The notes beneath the pieces were generated by a model. The model was not told the origin of the DNA and did no database searches. It worked only from the letters and a program-made list of their open reading frames with translations. A stretch of DNA of 64,000 nucleotides from Anseranas semipalmata (lineage: Eukaryota > Chordata > Aves > Anseriformes > Anseranatidae): contig VXAA01003918.1 of the NCBI GenBank assembly GCA_013399115.1, positions 91,681 through 155,680 on the forward strand. The letters run 5' to 3'. Position numbers and translations under genes: made by a program. Shown one piece after another: positions 24,545-36,887 of the stretch (the first letter of the stretch is position 1; each line of letters begins with the position of its first letter).

Positions 24545-24966
24545 TTAAAGCCTTGTCCAATCACTACACTTCCTGATAAAGAGTCTCTCTCCAGCTTTCC
24601 TGTAGGCCCCCTTTAAATACTGGAAGGCCTCTGTAAGATCTCCCCTGAGCCTTCTCTTCTCCAGGCTAAATAATCCCAACTCCCTCACCTTGTCTTCACA
24701 GGAGAGGTGCTGCAGCACTCTGATCACCCTCATGTCCCTCCTCTGAACACGCTCTAGCAGATATATATATCTGCCTTATGTCGCAGGCCCCAGAGCTCAA
24801 CGCAGTACTCCAGGTGGGGTCTCACAAGAGCAGAGCAGAGATGGAGAATCAACTCCCTTGACCTCCTGGTCACGCTTTTGATGCAGCCCAAGATACATTT
24901 GGCTTTCTGGGCTGCAAGTGCACATTGCTGGCTCATGTAGAGGTTTGCATCTACCAGTACCCCCAA
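24545..24966 (-). pseudogene. CR1 ORF2 C-terminal remnant, two frames
   Basis: Two minus-strand frames together cover the CR1 C-terminus. One (24754-24966) reads [20 protein letters not shown], then [15 protein letters not shown] and [13 protein letters not shown]. The other (24545-24733) reads [20 protein letters not shown] and ends in degenerate sequence. A frame break lies near the TATATA patch between them. Confidence 0.88.
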
Positions 24967-25032
24967 GTCTTTCTCTGCAGGGCTGCTCTCTATCCACTTG
25001 TCTCCCAGTCTATATTCATATTTGGGATTGCC

Positions 25033-25608
25033 TCAACCCAGGTGCAGAACCTTACTCTTGGCCTTGTTGAACAGCATGTTGTTCATGCAGGCCCACCTCT
25101 CAAACCTGTCCGGGTCCCTCTGGGCATTCCTTCCCTGCAACATGTCAAGCACCCCACTTAGCTGAGTGTCATCCAGAAACTTGCTTATGATGCACTCATT
25201 CCCACTGTTCATGTTGCCAACAAAGTTAAATAATACCGGTCCTAATACTGACCCCTGAGGAACACTACTTGTCAGTGGTCTCCACCTGGACATCGAGCAG
25301 TTGACCGCAACACTTTGAGTGTGACCATCCAGCCAATTCCTTGTCCACTGAGTGGTCCATCCATCAAATCCATGTCTCTCCAAACTGGAGACAAAGATGT
25401 TGTGCAGGACAGTGTCAAATGCTTTGCACAAGTCCAGGTAGACAACATCGGTTGCTCCTCCTTTATCCACCAGTGCTATAACCTTGTTGTAGAAGGCCGC
25501 CACATTTGTCAGGTATGATTTACCCTTAGTGAAGCCATGTTGTCTGTCACCAATAACCTCCTTATTTCCCATGTGCTTTAGTGTAGTTTCAAGGAGGATC
25601 TGTTCCAT
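25033..25608 (-). pseudogene. CR1 reverse transcriptase remnant (191 codons)
   Basis: The frame opens at MEQILLE (CR1 usually reads K-I-MEQILLE here). It contains HGFTKGKS (residues 25-32), motif A VVYLDLCKAFDTVLHN (about 55-70, catalytic Asp kept), VPQGSVLGPVLFN (motif B, about 116-128), and FLDDTQLSG in place of FADDTKLGG (motif C at 144-147, both Asp kept, Ala changed to Leu). The usual I-N-D-L after VLFN is degenerate. It ends KSKVLHLG, the normal end of the CR1 RT core. The upstream NYRP part (25589-25774) lies in another frame. The start Met is internal to the original protein. Confidence 0.92.
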
Positions 25609-25780
25609 GATCTTGCCAAGCAGAGATGAGACTGCCTGGCCTGTAGTTCCCCAGTTGTTCTTTTTTTCTCTTTTTAAAAATGGGGGTTATGTTTTCCTTT
25701 TTTCCAGTCAGTGGGAACTTCACTGGACTGCCACAGCTTCTCAAATATGATGGATAGTGGCTTAGGAGCTTCATCCACCG

Positions 25781-28290
25781 GTGCCAAAGGATCTATTGGA
25801 CCTATGTTCCCCTGGTACAGAAGCTACGGACCAAGCAGGACACCCATAGCACTGGAAATAACACTAGACTATGAAGACAACAGAGTTCTGCACATCTTTT
25901 TTGCTTTTTCTTCAAAGAGGTCTAGAGAAACTTTGCAGATGTGGAACTGTTGGATGTCACACTCCCCCTTGACTTATGCAAACTATGTTATCTCTTCACT
26001 CTTCTTTTTCAACCTTCCTCTCAGGAAAGACTAGTGCAGAGGGACTCTTAAGAAGGGCGTGCTCTCCTGTAACAGTCCCAAGTGACACAGAAGAAAAAGA
26101 ATAAGATCTTCACAGATCCAGCCAGCTTGCATTGCACCCTTAGCAGGCTGACCTGGGCTTAAGAAAGAGTCAACAGAGGGAGTCAGATGCCTCTAGTCAG
26201 TAATTCTGAAAGCTTGTAAAATGAGCAGAGGAAGATCCTATAATCACAGGACTCTCTGCTTGAGGTCCATATCCTAGATCTCTTGCCATGGCCAGGTGGT
26301 TTGCATCTTTCTAAGAAATCCTAGGAAGAGATGCAGCAGCTCCCTCTAAAACAGATTGCATCAGCAAGCCTCCAGTCATTTCTCTCCTTAACCACTAATT
26401 TACAAAATAAAGCTTCCTTCTGCTTGCTCTGATTCCAACATCCTTCTTTTTGAACCCAACTCTAGTGTATGAAGAGGAGGTTACCAGCACATGGGATCAC
26501 CTGTAGGTCTTCATTACAGAACTCCCTTTAGTGAGAACATGTTGAGCATAGAAGGACTACGACAGGAATGGTTTTACAGAGTATTAAGTGAAATGGAGAA
26601 ATCACTCCACTAACAACTATGTTTAAGAAAAACAAAACAAAACAACAACAAAAATGGCACCTAAGCCCAGAAGAGCATTTTGAACGCTAAAGTGTATGTT
26701 CGTAAATGTTCTTAAATTCATCCTTAAGATGTATGCCAAAAGACTTCAGTGCAAGAGTCTCAAATAAACTATCATCTTTGTCATTTCCTCTTAACTGTAC
26801 CATTTTCAGAGCCTGCCTCCATCTGAGTACACAGGAAACAGAGTGGAGATCTAACTCTGCATCATGAATGCTAAACCCATGTTTGTAGCACCTGAATTTT
26901 AGGCAATGCACTGCTAAGTTGAATCAGCCCCTGAATCCATTGAAATTCAACCAAACCAAAGAAAACATTTTATTTTTTTGTTGTTGTTGTTGATTTTCCA
27001 TTTGACAGTTTTTGGAGAAAGATCTAGATTCCTGGTTGCAGTTCTATAAAATAGTAGAGTGGAAAGAATCTTAAAAAGAAGACTAAGTCCAAAACTCAGC
27101 AGCTGAAAGCTGTAGAACTCATTGTCCTTCCTGAATGCATAAGCCCACGTAGAGAACAAGAGAACATTAAAGTTAATATTATTCCATTCCATATATCCAT
27201 ACTAATTTTAGGACTTTACTGCTTCAGACTGTTGGAGCCAATTCATACTGAAATTATGGTGTGCCATACAAAATGAAAATTGGAGCATGTTTATTTTTTT
27301 GGCTTTTGACAGTTAACTAGGTGAAATCATTCTGTTTTAATTAAAAAAAAAAAAAAAAGTGTTCTTTATGTTTAATGCTTTTTCCCTAATAAAATGTAAA
27401 AGATTATTACTCTATAGCACAATTTATGGCCATTTCTTGATAAAGAAGAAATTTATTTCCTGTCTACTATGTCTAAATATTGTTCACTTTTTTTGTTCAA
27501 ACAATGCCACTGAGTAAAAAGCAACATTTTTTATAAAGCAGATAAGCAGGATTTGACCACATTTAGGTTCATCCTGAAGAAAGCATTTAGGGAGAATGAG
27601 TAATATGCTGAGAAATGTTAGTCTGAAGTCACAGGACAGAAAAGTGGGTTGCAGCAGTCTTTTTCGTGGTAAAAAATACATTTCATTTTATTTAACAAAA
27701 GTAAGATGATCTACTCATAACCAACTTATGTTATCCATTGCACTGGAAATATTCCTCCAAACTGAAGAACTGTCCCCCATCCTACATGTCAAGTATTCCT
27801 TACATGGTTTTGAATGGCACCTTTAATTACCAAATGAAAAAAAGAAAAAGACCTTATGTCAAATATTCTGCATATCTTGTAAAAGCTTTTAACACAAAAG
27901 TCCCAGTTCTGGGTTCAGAAAACATTTAATTCTACTTAGAAGTGCTGAATTCTCTTGAAAACACAAATGCCACAGGCATTCATTCAGAAGGACAGCTGCC
28001 AGAGAAGAAGAAGCTATGTTCTTTTCTTAATGTCTATCTCAGTGCCAGATCACATACTTAGATGCAAGAAACCTGGATTCAAAGTTCCTCAAAAGTAAAC
28101 TCGACTAGACATATTCCTCTTTCAAGAAGAGGGTCCAAACTGCCAAACGTGTAAGATGTTGCCTGCTCATCCTGGCTGAGCTTCCTTAAACAGCTTCTGG
28201 ATCTGGAGCAAAGAAACTTAGTTCTCCCAGTCTGTGAACAAAATGTGCACCTCAGAAGACCCTCTATTCCCATTACTGTTTCTGTGTTTT
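25781..28290. other. Non-coding DNA, nothing recognised
   Basis: No exon or clear element. A (GTT)n near 26981-26992 and an A run near 27343-27358 are present. Open frames are short and without domains. Confidence 0.5.
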
Positions 28291-28652
28291 TGTACTGGTT
28301 TTGGCTGGGATAGAGTTAATTTTCTTTACAGTAGATCCTATGCTGCTATGTTTTGGATTTGTGACCAAAATAGTGAACAAACTGATGATTTATCTATTGC
28401 TAAGCAATGCTTACACAGAGCCATGGCCTTTTCTGTTTCTCACTCTGTACTGTCAGCAAGTAGGCTGGGGATGCACAAAATGGGAAGGGGCACAACCAGG
28501 ACAGCTGACCAAAGGGGTGCTCCATACTATATAACATCATGTTCAGCAAAAAAAGCTGGAAAAAAAAAAGAGGAAGAGGGGGACATTTGGTAATTGTGGC
28601 ATTTGTCTTCCCAAGTAACTGTTATGTGTGATGGAGTCCTGCTTTCCTGGAG
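28291..28652 (+). mobile_element. ERVL-like solo LTR 1, 5' part
   Basis: The LTR opens with TG at 28291 (TGTACTGGTTTTGGCTGGGA), the start of a common avian LTR family that I associate with ERVL-like endogenous retroviruses. It runs through the U3 blocks CTAAGCAATGCTTACACAGA, ACAGCTGACC and CTCCATACTATATAACATCA, and reaches CTGCTTTCCTGG, where a CR1 interrupts it. The 3' part resumes at 29135. No gag, pol or env sequence adjoins it on either side, so it is a solo LTR. Short frames across it (for example 28301-28534) are meaningless. Confidence 0.88.
28528..28534 (+). promoter_or_regulatory. TATA-like box in LTR 1
   Basis: TATATAA lies about 240 bases after the LTR start, at the place expected for the U3 promoter. 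The same box is kept in LTR 2 (37460-37466). Activity is not implied. Confidence 0.5.
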
Positions 28653-29134
28653 CCCTGAGGAGAAGGACTTGGGAGTGTTGGTTGATGAGAAACTCAACAT
28701 GAGCTGGCAATGTGTGCTCAGCCCAGAAAGCCAAATGTATCCTGGGCTGTATCAAAAGAAGCATGACCAGCAGATCGAGGGAGGTGATTCTCCATCTCTA
28801 CTCTCCTCTGGTGGGACCCCACCTGGAGTACTGTGTTCAGCTCTGGGGCCTGCAACATAAGACAGATATATGCATCTGCTAGAGCGTGTTCAGAGGAGGG
28901 GTATGAGGGTGATCGGAGTGCTGCAGCACCTCTCCTGTGAAGACAAGGTGAGGAAGTTGGGATTATTCAGCCTGGAGAAGAGAAGGCTCAGGGGACACCG
29001 TATAGAGGCCTTCCAGTATTTAAAGGGGGCCTACAAGAAAGCAGGAGAGGGACTCTGTCAGCGAGAGTAGTGATAGGACAAGGAGTAATTGCTTTAAATT
29101 AAAAAAATGTTAGATTTAGATAACATATTAGGAN
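28653..29134 (+). mobile_element. CR1 LINE nested in LTR 1, 3' end missing at an N
   Basis: CR1 sequence starts at the CCTGAGGAGAAGGACTTGGG block (VLVDEKLNMS region) and continues through [20 protein letters not shown] and [13 protein letters not shown] to GATTTAGATAACATATTAGG. There it stops at a single N (29134), and the LTR resumes on the next base. The last 250 or so bases of CR1 (FF..RVV..W, 3' UTR and octamer tail) are absent. CR1s are not normally truncated at the 3' end, so the N probably hides missing bases. Confidence 0.9.
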
Positions 29135-29337
29135 GCTAAACCTCTGCCTGCCAATGGGAAGTAATGAATTAATTCTTTTTTTTTTTTTTTTTACAGTTTT
29201 GCTTGCACTTGTAACTTTTTCTTTTCCTATTAAACTGTCCTTTCCTTAACCCATGAGTTTTCTCCGTTTTACTCTTCCAATTTTTTTCCCCATTCCAAAG
29301 CAGGGGGAGTGAGCAAGCAGCTGTGTGTGTGTTTAGC
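29135..29337 (+). mobile_element. ERVL-like solo LTR 1, 3' part
   Basis: This continues the LTR after the CR1: CTCTGCCTGCCAATGGGAAG, a T run (29176-29192), TTTTGCTTGCAC, CCTATTAAACTGTC, CCCATGAGTTTTCTC and GAGTGAGCAAGCAGCTGTGT. Compared with LTR 2 the last 30 or so bases, including the CA end, are lost, so no target duplication can be checked. Confidence 0.85.
29229..29234 (+). promoter_or_regulatory. ATTAAA polyadenylation-type signal in LTR 1
   Basis: ATTAAA in CCTATTAAACTGTC is conserved at the same LTR position in LTR 2 (37669-37674). This is the likely poly(A) signal of the LTR family. Confidence 0.5.
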
Positions 29338-29799
29338 AGTTTTACATGACCTCCTTGTATATCATTCATAAAGAGCTTTGGAGAAGGAAATAAAATTGGC
29401 AGTCCTTTGCAAAAGACTTTTTTGCAGTCCTTTCTATGCTGATCTCCACGTGGGCAATCACGATCCTTTCTTCATATTCAATAAATTATTGAAGATTTCC
29501 CTTAAAAAAAAGTAAGATAATAAATTGACCCTTACAGCGGTCAGAAGAACAATGAACATTTCATATAACCTGAAACAATGCTTCTACTGTTGCAGTCTTT
29601 GTTAATGATTCTTTTTATATTAGTGGTGTTTTATTTATTTGTTTGTTTTGACAGGGATAGTTTAAACAGTTTTCAAAGCTGTGAATCCTAGTCTCAAATA
29701 TGGTGAAATATTTGAGCTTCTGTAATACAAAATCTTTCTTTTCTTCAAATATGTTATTAGCAGATATCTGCCTCCCACACACTCTGCAAACAACTGCTT

Positions 29800-31805
29800 A
29801 CAGGTGGCAAGGAAATTGTCTTAAAACAGTATAAGACCTATATTAAGCATGTACCTCCTATCCAAAGAGACCTTAAAAGATCCACAGAAATTCTTCACAA
29901 AAGAATAGCACAAGATATTAGAAACAGAAAAACATTCATCAAGAAGTGGAAAATACTTTCAAGCAAAGGAAATGGAATAAACTGTAAACTCTGGGAAGCC
30001 TGGAATAGGCCAAAAATCACTTTGTTGAATGATTGTACAAGGGATAAAAACTACTATTAAAACTCCTTTAAACACATCAAAACCAGGATGCTTGCCATTT
30101 TTTCTTCAGGGTTGATAGATAATATAAATGGTATAAAAGAATCTCTCCAACAAGATACAGCCATAGGAGAAATAGTAAGTGAATTATTTGCCTTGGTGTT
30201 CACTATGGAGGAACGTAGGTAAACACTAACACCAAGCCTTTCCTTATGGTAAACAAATCCAAGTAAATACTTCAAACTGAAGAGTGCTTAGATGAGTTTT
30301 AGTGTTCTGATGGGTTTTTTGAAAAGAGCAAAGTAGTTTTCCCTTGAAAATTGAAAAACAGATTATATTTGAGATTGTCAGAATTGCTCAAATCATACCA
30401 GAAGATGCTGAATGAAATGATGAGTTTTCAAGGAAGCTGTTAGGAGAAATCCAGGACAATACAAATCAGTGAGCCTCTTTTGTCCAGAACAAAGCAGCTG
30501 GACTGCATAACTAACCACATCAATAAATATGATGTAATAGGGAATATTGAACATGATATTTTGGGGGGGAGAAATCATGCTTCACTGCAGATTGTTTGAG
30601 AGAAACAAGGATTACAGATGAGCTAATTAAAAACACTACTTAGATTTTCAAAGACCTTTCAAAAGTTCCCCACCAAAGTTCTTAGCCTAACAGGAAGAAT
30701 CCCCTCACAGATTAATGGTTGGTTAAAATCTGGGAAATAAATGGTGAGAACAAATAATTAGTCTAGAAACATTACTATTGGCAGCCTATGAGGATCCTCA
30801 CTTCAATGCATGTGGCCAAACACAAATGGCTTAGGGTAAAGAGATACACAAAAACTTGGTGGATATATATCTATTCAAGGCAGCTATGCCAGAAACTGAC
30901 TGCAAGTAGTTGAAGACTGATTTTATGATACTGGATGACTGGATATTAAAAGGTCAAATGAAAATTAAGTGTTGACAAACACAAAATAGTTGAAAGAACG
31001 TTTAGCTACTTATACATCATGATGGAGTCTAAATAAACTGCTGTCAATGAGGAAAGGATGTCTGGATCATTGCTATTTCTCTGCAAACATCAGATTAGTG
31101 ATCATCAGCAATCAGAGGAAAGTAGAATGTTAATAAAGACAGAATAATGAGCCTTGCAACCACCGTAGAAAAGCATGGCAAACACAGGCCTTCCATTCTA
31201 TGTAAGTACTCCTCATCCTCTCTCCAAAAAGATATATTAAAAGTTGTAAAGGTATAGAGAGCTGTAACAAGGATGATGAGAGGTAAGGAATGTTTTCCAT
31301 ATGAAAATATTTTAAATAGACTAGAACTCTTCTCAGAAAAAGAGACAACTGAGGGTGATCTGATAGGTTGGAAAATCATGAATAGGATGGAGAAAGTGAC
31401 AGGGGAATAATTATTCACTGTATCTTATAGCATAAGAACGAGAAAACACCAAGTAGAATTATCAGTCCGTAGGTCTAAAGGAAATAAAAGGAGTACTTTT
31501 TCACACAACACCTCATTATATAGTGGAACTCACTGCCACAGATTGCTTTCATTGCCACAAGTGTAAATGGGTTCAAAAACACATTAAACTAATTAAGGAA
31601 TGGAAGATCCATCAGGATCTAATAAACCTGATGATGTGGTGCAATCTTCAGTTCAAGAAATCCCCAACTGGATGATTGGAAGCTTCATGTCTGTGCAGTT
31701 ACTGAAGCATTTGCTGACCACTATCGAGAATGTGATAATGGCACAGATGAGTTTTCAATCTGACTCAAAACAGATGTCCTTATATTCTTATATTCTTATT
31801 TCTTG
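29800..31805 (+). mobile_element. Very old CR1-type LINE, about 2 kb, fully decayed
   Basis: No open frame survives, but the nucleotide order follows an ancient amniote CR1 from before the RT to the 3' end. GTAAACTCTGGGAAGCCTGG and GATAAAAACTACTATTAAAA (about 29980-30060) lie in the segment before the RT. AAAGTTCCCCACCAAAGTTCTT and TTAATGGTTGGTTAAAATCTG (about 30660-30740) fall around motif A and beyond. GGTATAGAGAGCTGTAACAAGGATGAT (about 31250) is the VQRR region, GTGATCTGATAGGTTGGAAAATCATGA the LRGD region, and TTTCACACAACACCTC and TGGAACTCACTGCCACA (about 31500-31540) the RFFT and W-N-x-LP regions. A TTATATTC octamer tail lies at 31778-31801. The FADD segment looks deleted. The match is to my recall of the family, so the exact borders are approximate. 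Confidence 0.75.
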
Positions 31806-34800
31806 TCACAATTCTAGTGAGTTCCCATTACCTTGAGCACAATTCCTGACAAACAGTGACTATCTTCATTTAGCTTAATTTATCATTTGGGTCTATATGT
31901 TGCATATGCACATCCTCATTCATCTTCATCCCTTGGATTATGCCCATGAAGAGAAAGTGACAACCATTTTAGGTCAAAGGAGTCCAACCAGGACCACATT
32001 TTTCTCTCTAGAAGTATCTGTCCCTTTCCCTTCACCACCGAGGTTTTTAAATTAGGTGTCTCAGTTCCATGCTAACAGTTGGATAGGACAGATCTGGATG
32101 GCAAAGTAGTTTTAGATTCCTTTGGCTTTCTTAAAAAAAAAAAGAAAATAGAATGGTGGTGAAAAGAAAGGTGAGAAGATATTTAGAAACAGGAACGGAA
32201 ACTACGAACACTGACTTATAAAAGAAGTTGAAATCATTGTTGATGATTGTTAAGACTATAACTGCCCATCACCATAGAGATCTAGCATTTTTTGCATGTG
32301 TAACACATTTCCACATGTGAAACTTTTCAGTCTTTAGTTTTACTTTTGACCTACTTTTTGAGGCTCTTATGTTTGAATAATATGAATAAAACACTGAAAA
32401 TATATTCATTCATTATCCCATTTCCTTGGCATTGGATGGCAGAAAAATGCTATTGAAAGGAAAAATTGTCACAATTTATAAGGAATTTAACTAAAAGTGC
32501 AATGAAGGTTTGTTTTTTTGTTTTTTTGTTTTTTCATAACTGGTTGACAAGACCCAACCAAGCTACGAAGAAGCAACATAGTTTTCAGATTTTTTTTCAT
32601 CATATGCATGGTATTTTATTCCAGATACTATATAGTATTGCATACAAATCATTCTACAAAAACTGATCAATATACCCAGCTCAGAAGTAGAAAATGGCAC
32701 TGCTAAACACATAAGAATAAGGTAGAAGATATTAACCTGAAGGTATTGGGTTCATTTAAAGAGTAGAGAAGATAAACATTATATTCTGATCAGCACTGTT
32801 GCTTTAGATACAGAAACTAAATGCTTTCAGAGAATAACAAATGCACCTTATTTGACCATCCTGGAAAAGGAGGTAAGATGCAATAATGCGGTTTGGTTAA
32901 GCTACATGTTACTAAGTAACATAAGACCACGGGCCTTATATAGTATAGGTCATCATCTTTTCTCTGTTGATTTCAATATTAGGTATGACATTAGCCCCAT
33001 CTTTCCCTATTTGCTCCAGGCACATCATTGCCCTCCTCCTGTACAAGAGTTCAGGAAGTCATATGCTTTTCTCCATATACAGATGAAGGGGGTCAAACAA
33101 AAATTTCTTCTGCACCTTATAGCTCATTGCTAGCATTTTCAGGGGGACTTTTCTAATTCCAAATCCCATTTGTCAGGGAGCTGGTGAAAGGCTGATCAAT
33201 GTTTTAGAAAATGTCATTTTTTTTCACTAAGAGCCCAATATTCATGTCTTGGTATTGCTGTCAAAAATGTAAGAGTGGCATCAGCTTTTACAGAATGTGC
33301 TTCCATGTTTACTTTGTAGACAAATCCACCCTCATCTGAAAAAAAATCAGTAAGCGATTTAGTCACTATTATAGATTCAAATCAATTGACCAATTTACAT
33401 ATGTCAAGGTTCCAGGGCCTACAAATGTGTCTTTAAGGTCCCTGAAGCCAGTTCTCAAAATCTGTCACGCATAAACCAGGTAATACTTTTGATGACTTCA
33501 CATACGCCTATAATTTCAAACTTTGGTGGAAAAATGTTAATTTATGGAAAAGTTTCCTGATTTTCATCGGTAAAGCACAATGAACCATTTACCGAGGTTC
33601 TCTAAATAAAAACTTAAACCGGAAAAGCGGGTAAGATTATTTAGGTGCTTCATGACAGATGCAAATGACCTATATTTGAAAATGTTGTCATACCTTTTCT
33701 TTTGGAGGGAATGAGAGAGCTATTTTTTTCTAGCTGTCTCTCAAAGTAGCCTCTGTGACATTCTGCTTCTACTATGTCAAAGAGAAAAGAAAAAAAAAAA
33801 AAAGCACACTTTGATAATAGCATGCCTGTCTTCTTGCTGGGATGTTACTGCATTGTGTTTCAAATAGTTGAAGACTGAGAAAAGGTGTTCCCTTTCAGTA
33901 CTCAAATTTCATGACATACTGCTATTTTTTCCTATCACAGGGGAAATCCCACACAGGAGACGATGTATGAGTACAACTTGCAGTTACTTTGAGATGACAA
34001 ATACCATGATGAAACAAAAGAAATTTCCCATTAAAATAAACCACATGTCAGATTTCAGCTCAGAATCAGCCAGCTCTCAACTAAGGAAATATGCCTTAGC
34101 TGTAGATCATGGAGTAAATACATATCTGCTTTACTCAAAGTGGCCCTCGGAGAAACAAACAGAAATATGAGCTCGCACTGAGTACGAGAATAAACAGAAA
34201 AGCCTTCCAAGAGCAGGCCAGCTCGTGAGATTACCAATGTATCCCTGAAAGAAAAAGATGCACACATCTCTTTGCCTTAGGCAATGCTTAATTACCTTAT
34301 ATCAAAATAAGCCATGGAACTCAAGGCCAAACATACTGGACTTCATACTGCTCAGGGTATTCTCCTGTCACTGGATATAACAGCCAGGAAGAAGTGAAGC
34401 TTGCCACGAGGTCCAGCAGAATACAACAAATTTCTTTTGCCATAGCTAAAGAGATTTTTCAGAGACTTCTATTTAACCACTTAGGAATAATAAAAATAAT
34501 TTATGTGAGTAAAGAAAATATTGGAAGTAGGGAAGGAAAAAAAAAATAGAAGTCCTCCTTGTTACAAGTGATTAGCTTTCTCCATCCCTTAATTAGGCAG
34601 ACCAGGGAGATAAGCTACAAGTTTAGCATTTAGCTTAGTCCCTTCAGACTGTCTCCAACCCCACAAAAAATCATATTGAAGTGCTTAGAAATTTTTTAAT
34701 GGATTTTTTTTCCTTATTACTGCATCATTTCAACAAAAGGGAAAGACCTTTTCAAAAGCATACGTAATAACAAATTATCTTTTGTCAATGTCTACCAGAA

Positions 34801-36795
34801 AGAAAACTCAGAGCAGGAATTATATTCCTGCTTCTACCTCTTCTGTCTTTCTTTTAGTCCCCCTTAATCATACTCCATTCTCAATTTCATAAAACCTAAT
34901 TTTGTCTTGACTCAGACATTCAACAAAATCTACACAATGTTTTCAGCTCAGCCTGCTTTGGTATAGTTTCTTAGCTACACATGGGGGAATAAAGTATTCC
35001 AGAAAAAACAGGTGAACTAACTTTCCTGACATGAGAAAAAAAAAGTCTTGAATGGCTGACAGGATTTCAGGCCTGATACTTAAATGTCCTGGCTGTAAGG
35101 TACATCTTGTTCTTCTTGGATGAAAAGTCAAGATTAATATTTTTCTAAAGTATTCATTTCATTCAATCCAAGACCCGGCCATGAGTCAATTATATAGTCC
35201 TTGGTAGGTCATTAAATGTTCTTTTCTCAGATGACATACTTGAACAGCTTCTCAGAAGTTCTTCTATGAATGGGTCAATCACTATCCTCTCACTTCATTA
35301 CAAAGAAATAGGAATGAATTGCTGGAGGGATCCATATGTAAAGCTCCCATCCTAGTTAAAACATGTGGTAAATAGTAACAGGAGTAACAACAATTATATT
35401 TTTGTCTTCTTTAGAAAAAATAAAATAAAATAAAATAAAATAAAATAAAATAAAATAAAATAAAATAAAATAAAATAAACATGCATAGTTGTATTTCAGT
35501 GAAGAACTAAATAAATAAATTATTTCTGGTGAAACTGAGTTTAAACAAAAATCAGACAAAGCAAAATAAGTATTGCATATTTAATGGATATACAGTGGTG
35601 TTTCAATATGAATTGTTCTCATTGAAAGGTTATACATGTGAATAACTGGATGATAAGAGAATTGTTCATTCCTATTATGCTGTTGACTTTACATTTCTTT
35701 AAAAGACCCATTCAGTAACAATTTTACTATTACATATTTTTTTGCCAGAAACTCACAGTTACTGCCAGTACTTGTACCTAGGTATCTTGGGTTTAAACTT
35801 AAATGATAAATATTTATTTAATGTTAATACTTTATATTTATTACATTTAAAAAGCTCACACATGCATTTACTGATATGTGCCATTCACTTTTTTTTTTTT
35901 GGATCAGAATTTATTGAATATAAAATTTCACTTTTTAAGAAGAATCTGTACAAAAAAAAAAAAAAAAAACGTGCTTCAGGAATTCATTTTATCTCCTACA
36001 TTATGATGTTTTTCATAATCTATCCCATTTAATACAAATAGGGTAATCTGCTATAAAAGTAATGTAAGGTGCTGAAGCCATATAAGGTAGAAGTGTTTGT
36101 ATAGCTAATGCTTTCAAGGATAGGCTGAATTTCCAAGGTTTAAGTTCAGTTATTGGATGAAAATAGTTTCCTCTTTATTACTCATTCTAAATCATCTAAT
36201 TTCTTTCTCCTGTTCTTTGTTTGTATTTATCTCTCTTAAGCATTTGGAAAATGCATATTTCATTAATATCATGACATGTTATATTTTTTCCTTTTCCATG
36301 TCCAACAAGCAATGAGTCACCTGCCTCTCTTTTTACTATCCTATATAATATAGCTAACCTAGTACTTCTTTACATGTAATCATCTCTTCCTTCCTCTTTC
36401 ACAGGTACTAACTACCTTTTCTCCCCAAAGGTCTAATTCATAACACATTTAGCAAAACTCAGAGCCGTCTCTTTCTGACTTTCAGGATTGCTTCATGTCA
36501 GACCTCAAGAAAGTATCTCCCTTGGAAGCCCTGTCTATTTTTTCAAACTATATCTGCTGCTCTCATAAAGGAGTTCCTTTACAGAGTGCTATTTGTCTCA
36601 GGACACCAACTGATTAATTAAATTCTGGTTTCTGTTATCTAATATTTTATTATTATTATTATTGAATAGTCAAATAGAAATAAAATATGATTAGAAATGA
36701 ATATAGTGCTAATAAAATGTGGCCAGCATAATATGACTGGAAACTAATCACATACCACTAAAAATAAATAATTCACAAGTATGTGAATAATCTCT
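31806..36795. other. About 5 kb of non-coding DNA
   Basis: No exon or clear element was recognised. Contains three GTTTTTTT units near 32512-32534, an A run near 33787-33802, the TAAAA microsatellite at 35415-35479, A and T runs at 35889-35969 and (ATT)n near 36648-36664. The 100-codon frame at 33868-34170 shows no domain. Confidence 0.5.
35415..35479. repeat. (TAAAA)n microsatellite
   Basis: About 13 uninterrupted TAAAA pentamers. Confidence 0.97.
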
Positions 36796-36887
36796 TGTAG
36801 TGCTTTTGACTGTGATAGTGTTAATTTTCTTCACAGTAGTTCCTATGGTTTTATGTTTTACACTTGTGATAAAAACAGTATTGAGAA
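36796..36887 (+). mobile_element. ERVL-like solo LTR 2, 5' part
   Basis: The LTR starts TGTAGTGCTTTTGACTGTGA and is the same family and strand as LTR 1 (shared GTTAATTTTCTTCACAGTAG). It is interrupted after TATTGAGAA by a CR1 and resumes at 37310. This copy is more diverged at its 5' end than LTR 1. Confidence 0.88.

Larger units (their letters stand above)
24346..25780 (-). mobile_element. Outer minus-strand CR1 LINE (RT to 3' UTR)
   Basis: This is the longest younger-type CR1 in the window, about 1.43 kb plus the displaced tip at 23396-23452. Read on the minus strand it begins near the ISHIFEKLWQS..VPTDWK stretch upstream of the RT, runs through RT, the C-terminal region (about 24545-24970) and into the 3' UTR, where the plus-strand CR1 interrupts it. 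Its frame is broken several times: near 25605 between the NYRP block and MEQILLE, near 25030 and near 24740. A TATATATATC patch near 24764 sits where other copies have the CR1 K-K-D-x-x-LLE coding sequence. Confidence 0.93.
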
